Shown piece by piece: positions 11,344 to 20,555 of a stretch of DNA of 64,000 nucleotides. The position numbers and the translations under genes are program-made. The stretch comes from Galliscardovia ingluviei (GTDB lineage Bacteria; Actinomycetota; Actinomycetes; Actinomycetales; Bifidobacteriaceae). Positions within the stretch are counted from its first letter, which is position 1. Each line of letters starts with the position of its first letter. The notes under the pieces are model-generated. The model was given only the letters and a program-made list of their open reading frames with translations. It did not search any database and was not told the origin of the DNA. The DNA is taken from NCBI RefSeq assembly GCF_014635685.1, contig NZ_BMDH01000007.1, positions 1 to 64,000 of the forward strand. Direction: 5' to 3'.

Positions 11344-12495
11344 CTACAAAATACTTACGGGCACACCATTTGCCGACATCGTTATACCAGGACCTACGCC
11401 AGTGCTGAGCATAGTTGCATCTGGTACTACTACTGCAAGACGTTCTAATACTGCCGCCTCATGCTCAGGCTGCACTAGTACTTTAACATTAGGACCAGCA
11501 TCCATGGTGTAGTAGCATTCCACACCTTCTTGGCGAAGCTGATCCACAGCCTGCAATACTTGCAATGTTTGTGGTTCAAAATAAGTAAACCCTGGGCGTG
11601 CAGTTAAATTCAGCGCATGCATATCCAGCGCGTTCTGTTGTGCTAATTCACCAAGCGTAGTGAAATCAGAGTCTGCAATCGCTTGCTGCATACGTTCGCA
11701 AGCATCAACATTATGCTCTACCCAAACTGGGAAGTATGGCGAAGTCTCTACCACTCTGCGCATACCTGCAGTAGAAGAGATAGCCTTAGGTTTCACATCA
11801 ATTTGCACAGCAATCATACGAAGTGCAAAACTTGGATGCTCATCAATGGGCACAGCCACAGAAGTGGCGTCATCACTGCCAGCAATCCACCGTGCAAAAC
11901 CACCATATACAGAGCGAGACGCTGACCCTGAGCCAAGACGTGCCATACGTGATAACTCTTGCATATCCACTTGCAACCCATATGCAGCAGCAAAAGCCCC
12001 TGCAAGAGCTGCAAAAGCAGACGAGCTTGAAGCTAAACCCGCACTAGTTGGCACATGATTTTCAGTGGTAATTGCCAAAGAACCACGTACCCCAAAGCGC
12101 TGCTGCAAACGCGCAATATATTGCCATACGCGATCAGCAGCTTTACCTTGCACCGGACTGCCGTTCATGGTAAAACGCTTTGGAAGCGCACTATCAAGCA
12201 CTGTAACTTCAGTTGTGGTATAAAAATCCGCTAATGTGAGTGAAATAGAATCAGTAAAAGGCAACCGCAAAGCTTCATCTTTTTTGCCCCAGTATTTAAT
12301 TAGAGCAATATTAGTATGTGCTGTTGCTGTGCCTGTGCGTTCCATACTATTAACTGTACTACTGCTTATACTATTGTGCGTATTGCAAGCGTTTTTGTGC
12401 ATATAGGGAGCGCCGGTAGAACGCGCATCACCATGCCCTATGCCGTCAGTATTCTGATTACCAAGTTGATCTGGAAATAGCACAGCATGTGGCAT
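11344..12495 (-). CDS. mvaD: Diphosphomevalonate decarboxylase
   Basis: 383 residues. It converts diphosphomevalonate to IPP with ATP-driven decarboxylation. Motifs are AHTNIALIKYWGKKDE, PTSAGLASSSSAFAALAGAF and GSASRSVYGGFARW. The ATG overlaps the mvaK1 stop as TAATG and has GAGGAGC upstream, so this start is well supported by position. It adds about 50 residues before the conserved core, which would otherwise begin at MERTGTATAHTN (12345), where no ribosome binding site is visible. The extension is low in hydrophobic content and has no recognisable domain. Confidence 0.92.
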   Translation of the reverse strand: MPHAVLFPDQLGNQNTDGIGHGDARSTGAPYMHKNACNTHNSISSSTVNSMERTGTATAHTNIALIKYWGKKDEALRLPFTDSISLTLADFYTTTEVTVLDSALPKRFTMNGSPVQGKAADRVWQYIARLQQRFGVRGSLAITTENHVPTSAGLASSSSAFAALAGAFAAAYGLQVDMQELSRMARLGSGSASRSVYGGFARWIAGSDDATSVAVPIDEHPSFALRMIAVQIDVKPKAISSTAGMRRVVETSPYFPVWVEHNVDACERMQQAIADSDFTTLGELAQQNALDMHALNLTARPGFTYFEPQTLQVLQAVDQLRQEGVECYYTMDAGPNVKVLVQPEHEAAVLERLAVVVPDATMLSTGVGPGITMSANGVPVSIL

Positions 12496-13406
12496 TAGAG
12501 CTCCTCAACCCAAACACCTGAGGCTTTACCACTGAGCGCCTGCGCAACCTGCTGCGCCTGCTCGCGCGTCTGAGTAAGCGCTATCACTACACCACCTAGA
12601 CCAGAGCCAGACAATTTCGCGCCTAATGCTCCAGCCTCACGTGCAGTATCTACTAACAAATCAATCATTGGCGTAGAGACACCAAAACTTGCGAGAATTT
12701 CTTGTGCTTGATTGCAAATATCCCCAAGTTTGAGCACATCTTGCTGTACCCATGCCTGTGCTGCCTGATCAGAAAGCACACCCAAATAATCCAAGCGTTC
12801 CCGATTTTGTTCAGAAGCATCACGCTGCTGACGTACCATCGCTACTGCTTCTTTTGTGCTGCCTTCTGCACCAGTGTCAGCAATAACAAGATACGCACCA
12901 AGTTTGCCATCAATATGGTTAAAGCCTGTGGCACGATTAAAACTTACCAGCTTCTCGGAGCGCACAGTCGCGAAATCAAGCCCAGATGCCTTACCATGCA
13001 CAATATCCTCAGCATGGTTACCGAGTACAGTCACGCCATCTTCACTGAGTCCAAGCTGGAAATACTGGTCAAATGCCTTAATAGTAGCTAAAGCTGATGC
13101 AGCAGAAGAACCAAGACCACGCGCCATTGGAATACGCGAGTCAAGAGTAAGTCTGCAATGTGTATCCTGCTGACGCTTGACCACTAATTCTTGGAACAGA
13201 TACATAATGCCGTTGTAAATCTCAGGAGCTTGCTCAAATGGCCCGCAATACCCTTCGGTTTCTAATATTGGTCCCTGCTCATCGTAAGCTACGTGCGCGT
13301 GAAGTGTGAGATTCAACATCGGAATGCAAAGAGCATCAGCTCCATATACGACCGCATGCTCACCGATAAGAATAACTTTGGCATGAGCAGTATAGTCGCT
13401 GAGCAT
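12495..13406 (-). CDS. mvaK1: Mevalonate kinase
   Basis: 303 residues, a GHMP kinase for the first phosphorylation of mevalonate. Motifs are AKVILIGEHAVVYGADAL (N-terminus), PMARGLGSSAASALATI (ATP loop, about residue 95-110) and AKLSGSGLGGVVIAL near the C-terminus. GAGAGGGAGAAGCC precedes the ATG. It is the first gene of the minus-strand mevalonate operon; the ~310 bp upstream holds a degenerate repeat array and a possible -10 TATAGT (minus strand, near 13481). HMG-CoA synthase and reductase are not in the window. Confidence 0.92.
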   Translation of the reverse strand: MLSDYTAHAKVILIGEHAVVYGADALCIPMLNLTLHAHVAYDEQGPILETEGYCGPFEQAPEIYNGIMYLFQELVVKRQQDTHCRLTLDSRIPMARGLGSSAASALATIKAFDQYFQLGLSEDGVTVLGNHAEDIVHGKASGLDFATVRSEKLVSFNRATGFNHIDGKLGAYLVIADTGAEGSTKEAVAMVRQQRDASEQNRERLDYLGVLSDQAAQAWVQQDVLKLGDICNQAQEILASFGVSTPMIDLLVDTAREAGALGAKLSGSGLGGVVIALTQTREQAQQVAQALSGKASGVWVEEL

Positions 13407-13590
13407 TGGCTTCTCCCTCTCTTAGCTTGGCTCAAATACATATGTACCGTACTTTGGCGCAAACGCTATGGATTAAAATACTATAGGCACTGGCTTATTA
13501 TGCGCTTTTTATGCGGGTATAGCGCAATTGTGCACAACATATGCACAACATTCATGCACATATTTCAACATATGAGTACGCCATACTTCG

Positions 13591-13700
13591 CTTACACATG
13601 CGTACGCATACTTACAAAATTGCAACACTTGCATATACATACACACACTTACATGTTACGTACACTTACACAATCGTATGCACTTACACAGTTGCATACA
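13591..13700. repeat. Degenerate tandem repeat, about 18-bp period, six units
   Basis: Six units begin with CTTACA or CTTGCA at 13591, 13611, 13628, 13648, 13665 and 13683 (spacings 20, 17, 20, 17, 18). The last two, CTTACACAATCGTATGCA and CTTACACAGTTGCATACA, match at 14 of 18 positions. The array lies between the GtrA-gene terminator and the mvaK1 start, about 185 bp upstream of the ATG. It may be a decayed repeat or a row of regulator sites. The rest of 13407-13717 holds no gene. Confidence 0.5.
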
Positions 13701-13717
13701 CTCCACTTCAAATGTAC

Positions 13718-13759
13718 AAAAGCCCTAGCGACCACGTATGGTTGACGGCTAGAGCTTTT
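13718..13759 (-). terminator. Intrinsic terminator after the GtrA-like gene
   Basis: AAAAGCCCTAGC (13718-13729) and GCTAGAGCTTTT (13748-13759) pair over 12 bp with one mismatch and supply A/T tails on both sides. On the minus strand the stem ends in a T run 26 nt after the GtrA-like stop. The symmetry would also allow plus-strand termination. Confidence 0.75.
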
Positions 13760-13784
13760 GCTGAAGGAGAGAGAGGAGAAGAAT

Positions 13785-14390
13785 TTACTTCTTGTTTTTT
13801 GGCATAATCCAGAACTTCAACAGCGGATAGCTGACAATTACTGCCATCAATGTATTAAAGACTGCATTAAGCGTACTTGCAGCACCACCAAATCCAGCGC
13901 TAGTAGCCCATGCACTAATGTAGCTTGGCGCAAAACCAGAGATAATAATGATAATGATGGCAAGCACTACATACTTCCACGCAGCATCTTTGAAGCTGGA
14001 ATCTGATTTGAATACCCACTTCATTTGTACAAAGAAGTTTACTGTTTGCGCAATAATTTCAGCAATAATGGTTGCCAAGAAGGTGCCCAAACCGCCAGCT
14101 GCTACATCATAGTTGTAGAACATGAAATGGAATGGCGAAGTCAATCCCATGGCTTTCACAAATAGTGGAGTCAAGCACCATAGCACAATAAATCGCGATG
14201 CTGTAGAAATATTGGATAGCACATTAAAGAGAATGAACTCCCAAATATTTGGGTGAGTAGCAATCCAACGGCGCACTGAACCCATTTTTGCTAATTCCTC
14301 TTGAGTAGGGGCTGCTTTTGCTGACTGTGAACCGCTGGCGTGCTGCTGAACTTGTGCCTGTTCAGCAGTTGGTTGTTGTACATCACTCAT
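13785..14390 (-). CDS. GtrA-like multi-pass membrane protein
   Basis: 201 residues. A hydrophilic Gln/Ala-rich N-terminus (about 45 residues) is followed by four membrane segments: FILFNVLSNISTASRF, FLATIIAEIIAQTVNFFV, YVVLAIIIIIISGF and FNTLMAVIVSYPLLKFW, with the F-V-QMKWVFKS loop typical of the GtrA/DPMS family. Family members are linked to flipping or modification of lipid-linked sugars for cell-surface polysaccharide. The ATG at 14390 has AAAGGAGC upstream and overlaps the GH3 stop by 8 nt, so it is co-transcribed with the beta-glucosidase gene. Substrate unknown. Confidence 0.7.
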   Translation of the reverse strand: MSDVQQPTAEQAQVQQHASGSQSAKAAPTQEELAKMGSVRRWIATHPNIWEFILFNVLSNISTASRFIVLWCLTPLFVKAMGLTSPFHFMFYNYDVAAGGLGTFLATIIAEIIAQTVNFFVQMKWVFKSDSSFKDAAWKYVVLAIIIIIISGFAPSYISAWATSAGFGGAASTLNAVFNTLMAVIVSYPLLKFWIMPKNKK

Positions 14391-16812
14391 GATTAAGCTC
14401 CTTTGCCGTGCGCTTATTTGCGGATTGGTTGCGGAAGAATCCGGCAATAACTTTGCCTAAACCGCGGAATGTATGCTTATTAGCAATAGCAACAATGCCT
14501 TCTACCATGGCTGCATCCACCATGCCTTGAGTCATTTTGCTCATTGCGCGAGGAGGCATATTCAAAATAAAGAGGGTGTTCAAATCTGGCTGACCAGTTT
14601 TTTCACGGATTTTGCGTTCACGCTTTATCAACGTTTTTGCTACAGTTCGCGCTACAAAACCGCGTGAATCTACCCAAGACAGGATTGGATCATTGCTACC
14701 AAATACTTCTGGTTTGCCAGGAGCTAATACTTCATGACCAAAGAGCACTGCCATTTGCGTGTCAGTAACATTCTTAATATCACCGTGCAAGTAGGCGCCT
14801 AATGCTTTATTCGGTGCTTGTGGCTCTACATCGCCGGCAACTGCGTATTCTTGACTTGCTACCATGGTATGCGCATCCGTGCCAAGTGCAATCGTCCACC
14901 ATCCAGACTCGGTATGCCAAGCGTTGGAAGCAACATCAAAATGGCGGAAGGTATAGCGATCGAATGCGATGTCTACTGTTGTACTGTCATGTGCGGCAAG
15001 CTCAACTTTAGCAAAGCCTTTGAGCTCGCGAACTGGGCGTAGTACACCCTGGCTTGGTCCAGATATATACATCTGCACTACAGTAGCGCCGTCAATATCA
15101 CTGGTATTCGTCACAGTAATATGCGCGCCCTGCTCATCTACATGCAAATCACTGTATGAAAACGTTGCGTAGCTCAATCCGTACCCAAATGGGAAACGTA
15201 CTGGCACTCCAGCAGTTTCGTAATACCGATAGCCAACAAATGGTCCCTCTCGGTAAATAGCATCGCGTCCAATAGCCGGATACCAGTCGGCACTTGGGCA
15301 GTCAGCATACTGCATTCCCCAAGTTTCCGCTAAATGTCCAGAAGGATTAACAACGCCAGTAAGTACACGTGCCGCTGCAGAAGCACCAGCCTGACCTGAA
15401 AGCCCGATATAGAGCAACCCTGCAACATGATCAAACCAAGGCAACTCTACAGGAGAACCAGTCACCAGCACGGCAACAACAGGCTTACCCGTAGCACACA
15501 AGGCTTCCACGAGTTCGTTTTGCGCATCGGCAATAGCCATAGTAGAGCGGTCAAGCCCCTCAGATTCGCTACGCTCATCAAGACCAACCACAGCCACAAT
15601 AACATCAACGCTATCGTTTGCAGCCAAGGCTACCGCTTCTTGCTGTAACTGCTTATTTGCAGCGCCATGACGTTCGTATCCTTGAGCAAAACCTGCAACT
15701 TCTACGCCGTCAATAGCTTTTAATTCGTCAAGCAAATTCTCTTCACGAGTGGCATTTACTTTAGAAGAGCCAGAGCCTTGGAAGCGAGCGGTTTGTGCCA
15801 TATCACCAACTACTGCTACGCGCGTTCCAGCAGTAAGTGGCAGCACGCCTTGCTGGTTTTTCAATAAAACACTAGAATGCTCAGCAACAGTACGAGCAAC
15901 TTCATGATGTTCAGCAATAACGGACTCAGCAAGCAGATCATCACGACCCACGCCTTGAGTTTTTGTGCGCTTAGCTACAAGAGCTACTTCTGCAGCGCGA
16001 GCATTCAAATCAGCTTCTGCTAACGTACCTGCTTCAACTGCGCCCACAAGTTCACGTGTGGAAGTGAAGCCAGGAGAAGGCATTTCCAAACTACCACCTG
16101 CTTTTACCGCATCAACAGCGGAGTTTGAGCCACCCCAATCAGAGACCACCATGCCATCAAAACCCCACTCATCGCGCAGGATTTCTTGCAACAGGTGACG
16201 GTTTTCATGAGCATATACACCGTTAATTTGGTTGTATGACGTCATAATAGACCATGGGTGCGCTTCTCGTACCGCAATTTCAAACGCAGTAAGATAAATT
16301 TCACGCATCGTGCGTTCGTCAATAACAGAGTTGCTGGCTTGACGACGCAATTCTTGGCTATTGACCGCAAAATGCTTAGGACATGCGGCAATACCATTTG
16401 ACTGGATACCTTTGATTAAGCCTGCTGCCATGCGCCCCGCAACTTGAGGATCTTCTGAATAATACTCAAAATTACGTCCGCACAACGGGTTGCGCTTAAT
16501 ATTCATGCCCGGACCTAGCAACACATTCACATCTAAATCATGTGCTTCTTTGCCAAGTGCCTGACCCATTTGCTCAGCCAATTGAGGATCCCAAGAATTT
16601 GCCACAGTACCCGCAGTTGGGAAGCAAGTTGCTGGCTTAGAAGCACCAAGACCTAAATGGTCTCCTGAGCCAAGCTGACGGCGTACTCCGTGAGGGCCAT
16701 CGCTCATAACAAAACTTGGAATATCAGCACGCGCATTGCCTCGCGAATCCCATTCTGAGGCGCCAGAAAGCATCGCTGCTTTCTCTATAGTAGAAAGTTC
16801 TTCTAGCTTCAT
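14383..16812 (-). CDS. GH3 family beta-glucosidase (cytoplasmic type)
   Basis: 809 residues with standard GH3 order. The N-terminal TIM-barrel domain has SDGPHGVRRQ, RNPLCGRNFEYYSEDP, CPKHFAVNSQE and GMVVSDWGG (nucleophile Asp). The C-terminal sandwich domain and a fibronectin-III-like domain (VPVRFPFGYGLSY onward) follow. About 150 further residues after the FnIII domain resemble the C-terminal extension seen in many Gram-positive GH3 enzymes. No signal peptide. ATG 16812 has AAAGGAAC upstream. It probably removes beta-linked glucose or related sugars from imported oligosaccharides or plant glucosides; the exact linkage cannot be read. Confidence 0.88.
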   Translation of the reverse strand: MKLEELSTIEKAAMLSGASEWDSRGNARADIPSFVMSDGPHGVRRQLGSGDHLGLGASKPATCFPTAGTVANSWDPQLAEQMGQALGKEAHDLDVNVLLGPGMNIKRNPLCGRNFEYYSEDPQVAGRMAAGLIKGIQSNGIAACPKHFAVNSQELRRQASNSVIDERTMREIYLTAFEIAVREAHPWSIMTSYNQINGVYAHENRHLLQEILRDEWGFDGMVVSDWGGSNSAVDAVKAGGSLEMPSPGFTSTRELVGAVEAGTLAEADLNARAAEVALVAKRTKTQGVGRDDLLAESVIAEHHEVARTVAEHSSVLLKNQQGVLPLTAGTRVAVVGDMAQTARFQGSGSSKVNATREENLLDELKAIDGVEVAGFAQGYERHGAANKQLQQEAVALAANDSVDVIVAVVGLDERSESEGLDRSTMAIADAQNELVEALCATGKPVVAVLVTGSPVELPWFDHVAGLLYIGLSGQAGASAAARVLTGVVNPSGHLAETWGMQYADCPSADWYPAIGRDAIYREGPFVGYRYYETAGVPVRFPFGYGLSYATFSYSDLHVDEQGAHITVTNTSDIDGATVVQMYISGPSQGVLRPVRELKGFAKVELAAHDSTTVDIAFDRYTFRHFDVASNAWHTESGWWTIALGTDAHTMVASQEYAVAGDVEPQAPNKALGAYLHGDIKNVTDTQMAVLFGHEVLAPGKPEVFGSNDPILSWVDSRGFVARTVAKTLIKRERKIREKTGQPDLNTLFILNMPPRAMSKMTQGMVDAAMVEGIVAIANKHTFRGLGKVIAGFFRNQSANKRTAKELNHE

Positions 16813-16928
16813 ACTGTTCCTTTGCACTACATTGTTGCAAGCTATCTGCTATCTTTAGCTATCTCTTACCTCTAGTCTTACCAGCTCTATATTGGCAATT
16901 TGCGCGGTTTTCATAATCTGTCTATTTG

Positions 16929-17014
16929 CTGGCATAAACGGCAAAATCAACTAAAACAGTGCCGCGTAGCACATGCCTGTATAACGCAGCATAACGGTAC
17001 TGGCATAAACGGCA
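16929..17014. repeat. Two copies of a 15-bp direct repeat between the GH3 genes
   Basis: CTGGCATAAACGGCA occurs at 16929-16943 and exactly again at 17000-17014, 71 bp apart, in the 336-bp gap upstream of the first GH3 gene. The spacing is close to seven helical turns. It may be a paired regulator site for the 14.4-16.8 kb operon. The gap holds no gene. Confidence 0.4.
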
Positions 17015-17043
17015 CCTTATGGCATACACCCTCTGCACATACA

Positions 17044-17075
17044 GTAAAGGCGCACAGCCATAAACCATGCGCCTT
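17044..17075 (-). terminator. Intrinsic terminator after the membrane GH3 gene
   Basis: AAGGCGCA (17047-17054) pairs with TGCGCCTT (17068-17075) around a 13-nt loop. On the minus strand it is followed by TTTAC. It lies 74 nt after the stop of the permuted GH3 gene. The T run is short, so termination may be partial. Confidence 0.55.
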
Positions 17076-17148
17076 CACCATTTTCAATTATTGTTTAACT
17101 ATCGCTCTACAGCATTGATGCTGCGAACTGTAAGGTGAAACCAGCAAA

Positions 17149-20049
17149 CTACTTAGCAGCAACTGCAGCTGCTTTTTCTTCCTTGCGGCGCTTCAAGAAG
17201 CGTGTAATAGCAAGGGCTTCAAACAGTGCCACAAGTACCGCTGCCAGACCAATGACTACATAAGTAATAGTCTTGTACACTGGGGTTGGCACCTTTGGCT
17301 CGCCATCCTGATACATCCAGCTGTTAGCTGCTGTGTAAAGGATATTGTGAGCTGCAGTACGCATTGCCTTTACCGATGTTTTGGACTGATCGGTGACGTG
17401 GTTAGTGACCTTAGTAGTTGCCAACATCATATCGCCGCCACCGCGGATAATCTGATCAGCGTTCTGGTAGCCGTAGCCTGCGAAGTAATCAGTCAAGACC
17501 ATGCCGCGGAAGCCCCATTCATCGCGCAATACATTATTGAGCAATGGTGCATAAGCGCCAGCATAAGTGGTACCAATGTAGTTGAAGGCACTCATCACAG
17601 CCTGTGCGCCACCCTGCTTGACAGACATTTCGAATGGCTTCAAGTAGATTTCGCGGATGGACTGTTCGCTTGCCCAAGTGTTGAGCATAACGTTACGGTT
17701 GGTTTCCTGATCATTCAAAGCGAAGTGCTTCATGAAGGAGTACACACCGTGGTCGCGAGCGCCAGCAATAGCGTTGGAAGCCATCACGCCAGAGAGCAAA
17801 CCATCTTCTGAGTAGTACTCGAAGTTACGACCTGCGAATGCAGAGCGATGAATATTCATTGCTGGAGCATACCAACCAGTGACATGCATTTCGTGTGCCA
17901 TCTGACCAATCATGTCACCAAATTGCTTAGCCAAATCGCGGTTCCAAGTGCAAGCAAAAGTGGTTGCTGCTGGGAAGCCGATAGAGCCAACCTTGGTGAA
18001 GTTGTTGTTCAATGAAGCAGGACCATCCACATCAGTGAGCTTGATCTTGCCGATGGAGGTGATAGCAGCATTACCGTAACCGCCATTAGCAATAATATCG
18101 TCCATCTCATCGAAGGTAAGCTCGTCAAGGAGCTTATCCCACTGAGGGTCGTCATAGTCTTTGCCTGTCAAATCAGCCAAGCGTACGCCATTCTTAGCGC
18201 CAGTGGTTGGCATCTTATCGTCAGACTTATCGAACTTCTTTGGATCGTAGTTATCGTTGTTGATAAATGCTGCCTTAGCTTCCTTAGACATATTCAAGGT
18301 TGCTGGCTTTGCAGTAGCCTGATCGTAGTTGGCGAAGTGATCCTTACGGCTCAAGTATGTAACATCACCGCGAGCATCATCAAACTGGTTGGTTGCTACA
18401 GTCTTATCGCCATTGTGGGTCTTGCTATCAGAGTTATAGGTGATAGTTTGTGGCACATTCACGGTTGCGCTGGCAATCACATTATGAGAATCAGATTGCA
18501 AACTAATCTGGTAATCGCCTTGCTCCAGCACCCATGCCTTGGCATTCTGGTCATCGTAGGAGGCCATAGCATCGTCATTGAACTCAATCTTGATGTCTTG
18601 AGATTCACCAGGCTTCAATTCCTTGGTCTTTTCAAAAGCTACCAAGTTCTTGGATGCTTTCTCAATACCACCGTTGGTGTATGGAGGGTTGTAATAGATT
18701 TCTACAGCGTCTTTACCAGCCACATCTCCAGTGTTGGTGACCGTGACAGTAGTAGAAACTTTACCGTTATCGTAGCTGACATCACCCATCTTCTGATCAA
18801 ACTTGGTGTAAGACAGACCATAGCCAAATGGGTAACGCACGGTATCGTTATAGTTAATCAAACCTTCGTTAGCAGCAGTCTCATAGAACTTATAGCCAAC
18901 ATAAATATTGTCGGTGTAGTTGATAAAGGTTGGGCTTGCTGTAATGTCAGTGCCGAACATGTTGTACTTGAATGCCAAGTCCTCAACGTTATCGTACTTG
19001 AAGTCGCCAAAGTTATTCCAAGTTGGCGTCTTCTTCAAATCACGCACGAAGGTGTCAGATGTCTTACCGGAAGGATTGACCTTACCTGCCAAAATCTCAC
19101 CAAGTGCGGAGAAGCCAGTCTGGCCTGCTGGAGGGCACCACACTACGGACTTAATCTGTGGATAGTTGCTGACAAAGTTCAAATCAAATGCGTTAGCACC
19201 GTTGTATACCAAGGTTACCTTATTGAAGTTCTTGGTAACCAAATCAACCATATCCTGCTCGGTCTTGCTCAATTGCAGGAAGTGTTCACCATCTTGGAAG
19301 TCTGGATAATCCTTGGAATTGTCGGTATATGTAATGCCCTTTGCCTTCATATTAGTTGGCAAATCAGCGCCCTCACCACCAGATCGGGAGATGACAATAA
19401 CTGCTTCATCAGAGAAAGACTTAGCCTTATCCATGGCGTCTGCTGGATACTGAGCAGCTGGAAGTTCTGGAAGTGTCCAATCCTGCTGGAACATACCAAC
19501 AACTGGGCGATCTGCACGATACTTGGTGTACAAAGCGCTCAAATCCTTGTTAGTTTCAAGTCCCGCTTCTTTCATGCCGTCGAGCAGAGAAACGGTTGGA
19601 TACTGATCAGACATAGAACCAGAACCAGTACCGCCATAAATTGGGTTAGTTGAACCCCAGCCAAACACATTGACCTTCTTATTAGCTAAAGGCAAGTTCT
19701 GGTCATTATTTTCCAGCAAAGTCACACCTTCGCGCTGGATATTCTTAGCCAGATCGTTTGCCTTCTTCACCGTGGCTTCAGAAAGCATGTACTTTGGTGC
19801 AGTTGCATTGCTAATCAGTGTAGACAGTGGACCAGTAACCATCATCACGATGGCAACTACAGCTGCAATAAGGAAAACAATCCATGATTGCGAGTGGATC
19901 ATCTTGCGATTTGCTTTGCTAGATACAGTCTTCTTGTTGACTGCAAAAGTCACAATAAGCGCGAGCAACAATACTACGCCAATTGTGATTAACTGCGGCA
20001 TGATGGATTTCACCACCGCAATTACGTCACTCATGTTAATACTGAGCAT
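17149..20049 (-). CDS. Membrane-anchored, circularly permuted GH3 glycosidase
   Basis: 966 residues. Two membrane segments lie near the N-terminus (about residues 15-33 and 50-72) and one at the C-terminus (YVVIGLAAVLVALFEALAI, then a KRRKEEK tail). Between them the GH3 domains appear in swapped order: the C-terminal-type sandwich comes first (SGGEGAD, PPAGQTGFSALGEILAGKVNPSGK), then the FnIII-like domain (RYPFGYGLSYTKFDQ on), and only then the TIM-barrel domain (DVDGPASLNNNF, AGRNFEYYSEDG, FMKHFALNDQE, GMVLTDYF with the presumed nucleophile Asp). Such permuted GH3 proteins are known in bifidobacteria and Clostridia. The catalytic part is probably outside the cell. GGGAGGAACC precedes the ATG. 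The upstream 500 bp hold palindromes and a TATAAT box. Confidence 0.85.
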   Translation of the reverse strand: MLSINMSDVIAVVKSIMPQLITIGVVLLLALIVTFAVNKKTVSSKANRKMIHSQSWIVFLIAAVVAIVMMVTGPLSTLISNATAPKYMLSEATVKKANDLAKNIQREGVTLLENNDQNLPLANKKVNVFGWGSTNPIYGGTGSGSMSDQYPTVSLLDGMKEAGLETNKDLSALYTKYRADRPVVGMFQQDWTLPELPAAQYPADAMDKAKSFSDEAVIVISRSGGEGADLPTNMKAKGITYTDNSKDYPDFQDGEHFLQLSKTEQDMVDLVTKNFNKVTLVYNGANAFDLNFVSNYPQIKSVVWCPPAGQTGFSALGEILAGKVNPSGKTSDTFVRDLKKTPTWNNFGDFKYDNVEDLAFKYNMFGTDITASPTFINYTDNIYVGYKFYETAANEGLINYNDTVRYPFGYGLSYTKFDQKMGDVSYDNGKVSTTVTVTNTGDVAGKDAVEIYYNPPYTNGGIEKASKNLVAFEKTKELKPGESQDIKIEFNDDAMASYDDQNAKAWVLEQGDYQISLQSDSHNVIASATVNVPQTITYNSDSKTHNGDKTVATNQFDDARGDVTYLSRKDHFANYDQATAKPATLNMSKEAKAAFINNDNYDPKKFDKSDDKMPTTGAKNGVRLADLTGKDYDDPQWDKLLDELTFDEMDDIIANGGYGNAAITSIGKIKLTDVDGPASLNNNFTKVGSIGFPAATTFACTWNRDLAKQFGDMIGQMAHEMHVTGWYAPAMNIHRSAFAGRNFEYYSEDGLLSGVMASNAIAGARDHGVYSFMKHFALNDQETNRNVMLNTWASEQSIREIYLKPFEMSVKQGGAQAVMSAFNYIGTTYAGAYAPLLNNVLRDEWGFRGMVLTDYFAGYGYQNADQIIRGGGDMMLATTKVTNHVTDQSKTSVKAMRTAAHNILYTAANSWMYQDGEPKVPTPVYKTITYVVIGLAAVLVALFEALAITRFLKRRKEEKAAAVAAK

Positions 20050-20068
20050 GACGGTTCCTCCCTTGGAT

Positions 20069-20214
20069 ATGACGTCATGTCGAAGTTCTCTCCTTGAACT
20101 TCACACACCGAATCCAGCAATATTGAGCACATGTGCATGAGCATCCTTGCACGCGCAATACCACTATTTCCAGTGTTTTCACGTCTGCTGTGAAACATGT
20201 ATGGTTTTATTATA
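20069..20214 (-). promoter_or_regulatory. Candidate promoter and leader of the membrane GH3 gene
   Basis: On the minus strand TATAAT (complement of 20209-20214) could be the -10; no good -35 is visible. Downstream toward the gene lie GAAGTTC and GAACTTC (20082-20088 and 20096-20102, 7-bp inverted repeat) and the palindrome ATGACGTCAT (20069-20078), which sits 20 bp before the start codon. These look like regulator sites or a leader hairpin. The remaining part of 20050-20555 is AT-rich, with nothing further recognisable. Confidence 0.35.
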
Positions 20215-20555
20215 GGAAAGTTGTTTGTGTTCACTTTTGGGCTTTTACACAACAAATTTGCACTCTCTTACAAGCTAAAACTGCTGTAATTTCAAGGTTT
20301 TTATAAGGTTACATTTGCAACTTAATACTGTATGTTGGCATATTGCGCTGGATAACTTGTCAATTTGTAAGCACAATTTGTCATATAGCTTTGTCATATA
20401 GCTTTTGTTATTTAACTTTTACACACAGCAGCTTATGCAGTAATTTCTCGCGTATGAGCACATATGAGCAAAGGCATCTCAAAAATGAGCGTATATCGAG
20501 TATTTGTTGCGCCGTGCACTATGATGTGTACCGGTAGATAAGCAAAGGAGCTGTA

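Noticed and set aside
13540-13745. His/Thr/Tyr-rich open frames over the 18-bp repeat array
   Set aside because: No ribosome binding site; the frames are produced by the repeat composition (CTTACA-type units).
18337-19653. 438-codon open frame on the plus strand inside the membrane GH3 gene
   Set aside because: Antisense to a clear GH3 protein. Its length follows from codon bias in the true gene, and there is no ribosome binding site or domain.
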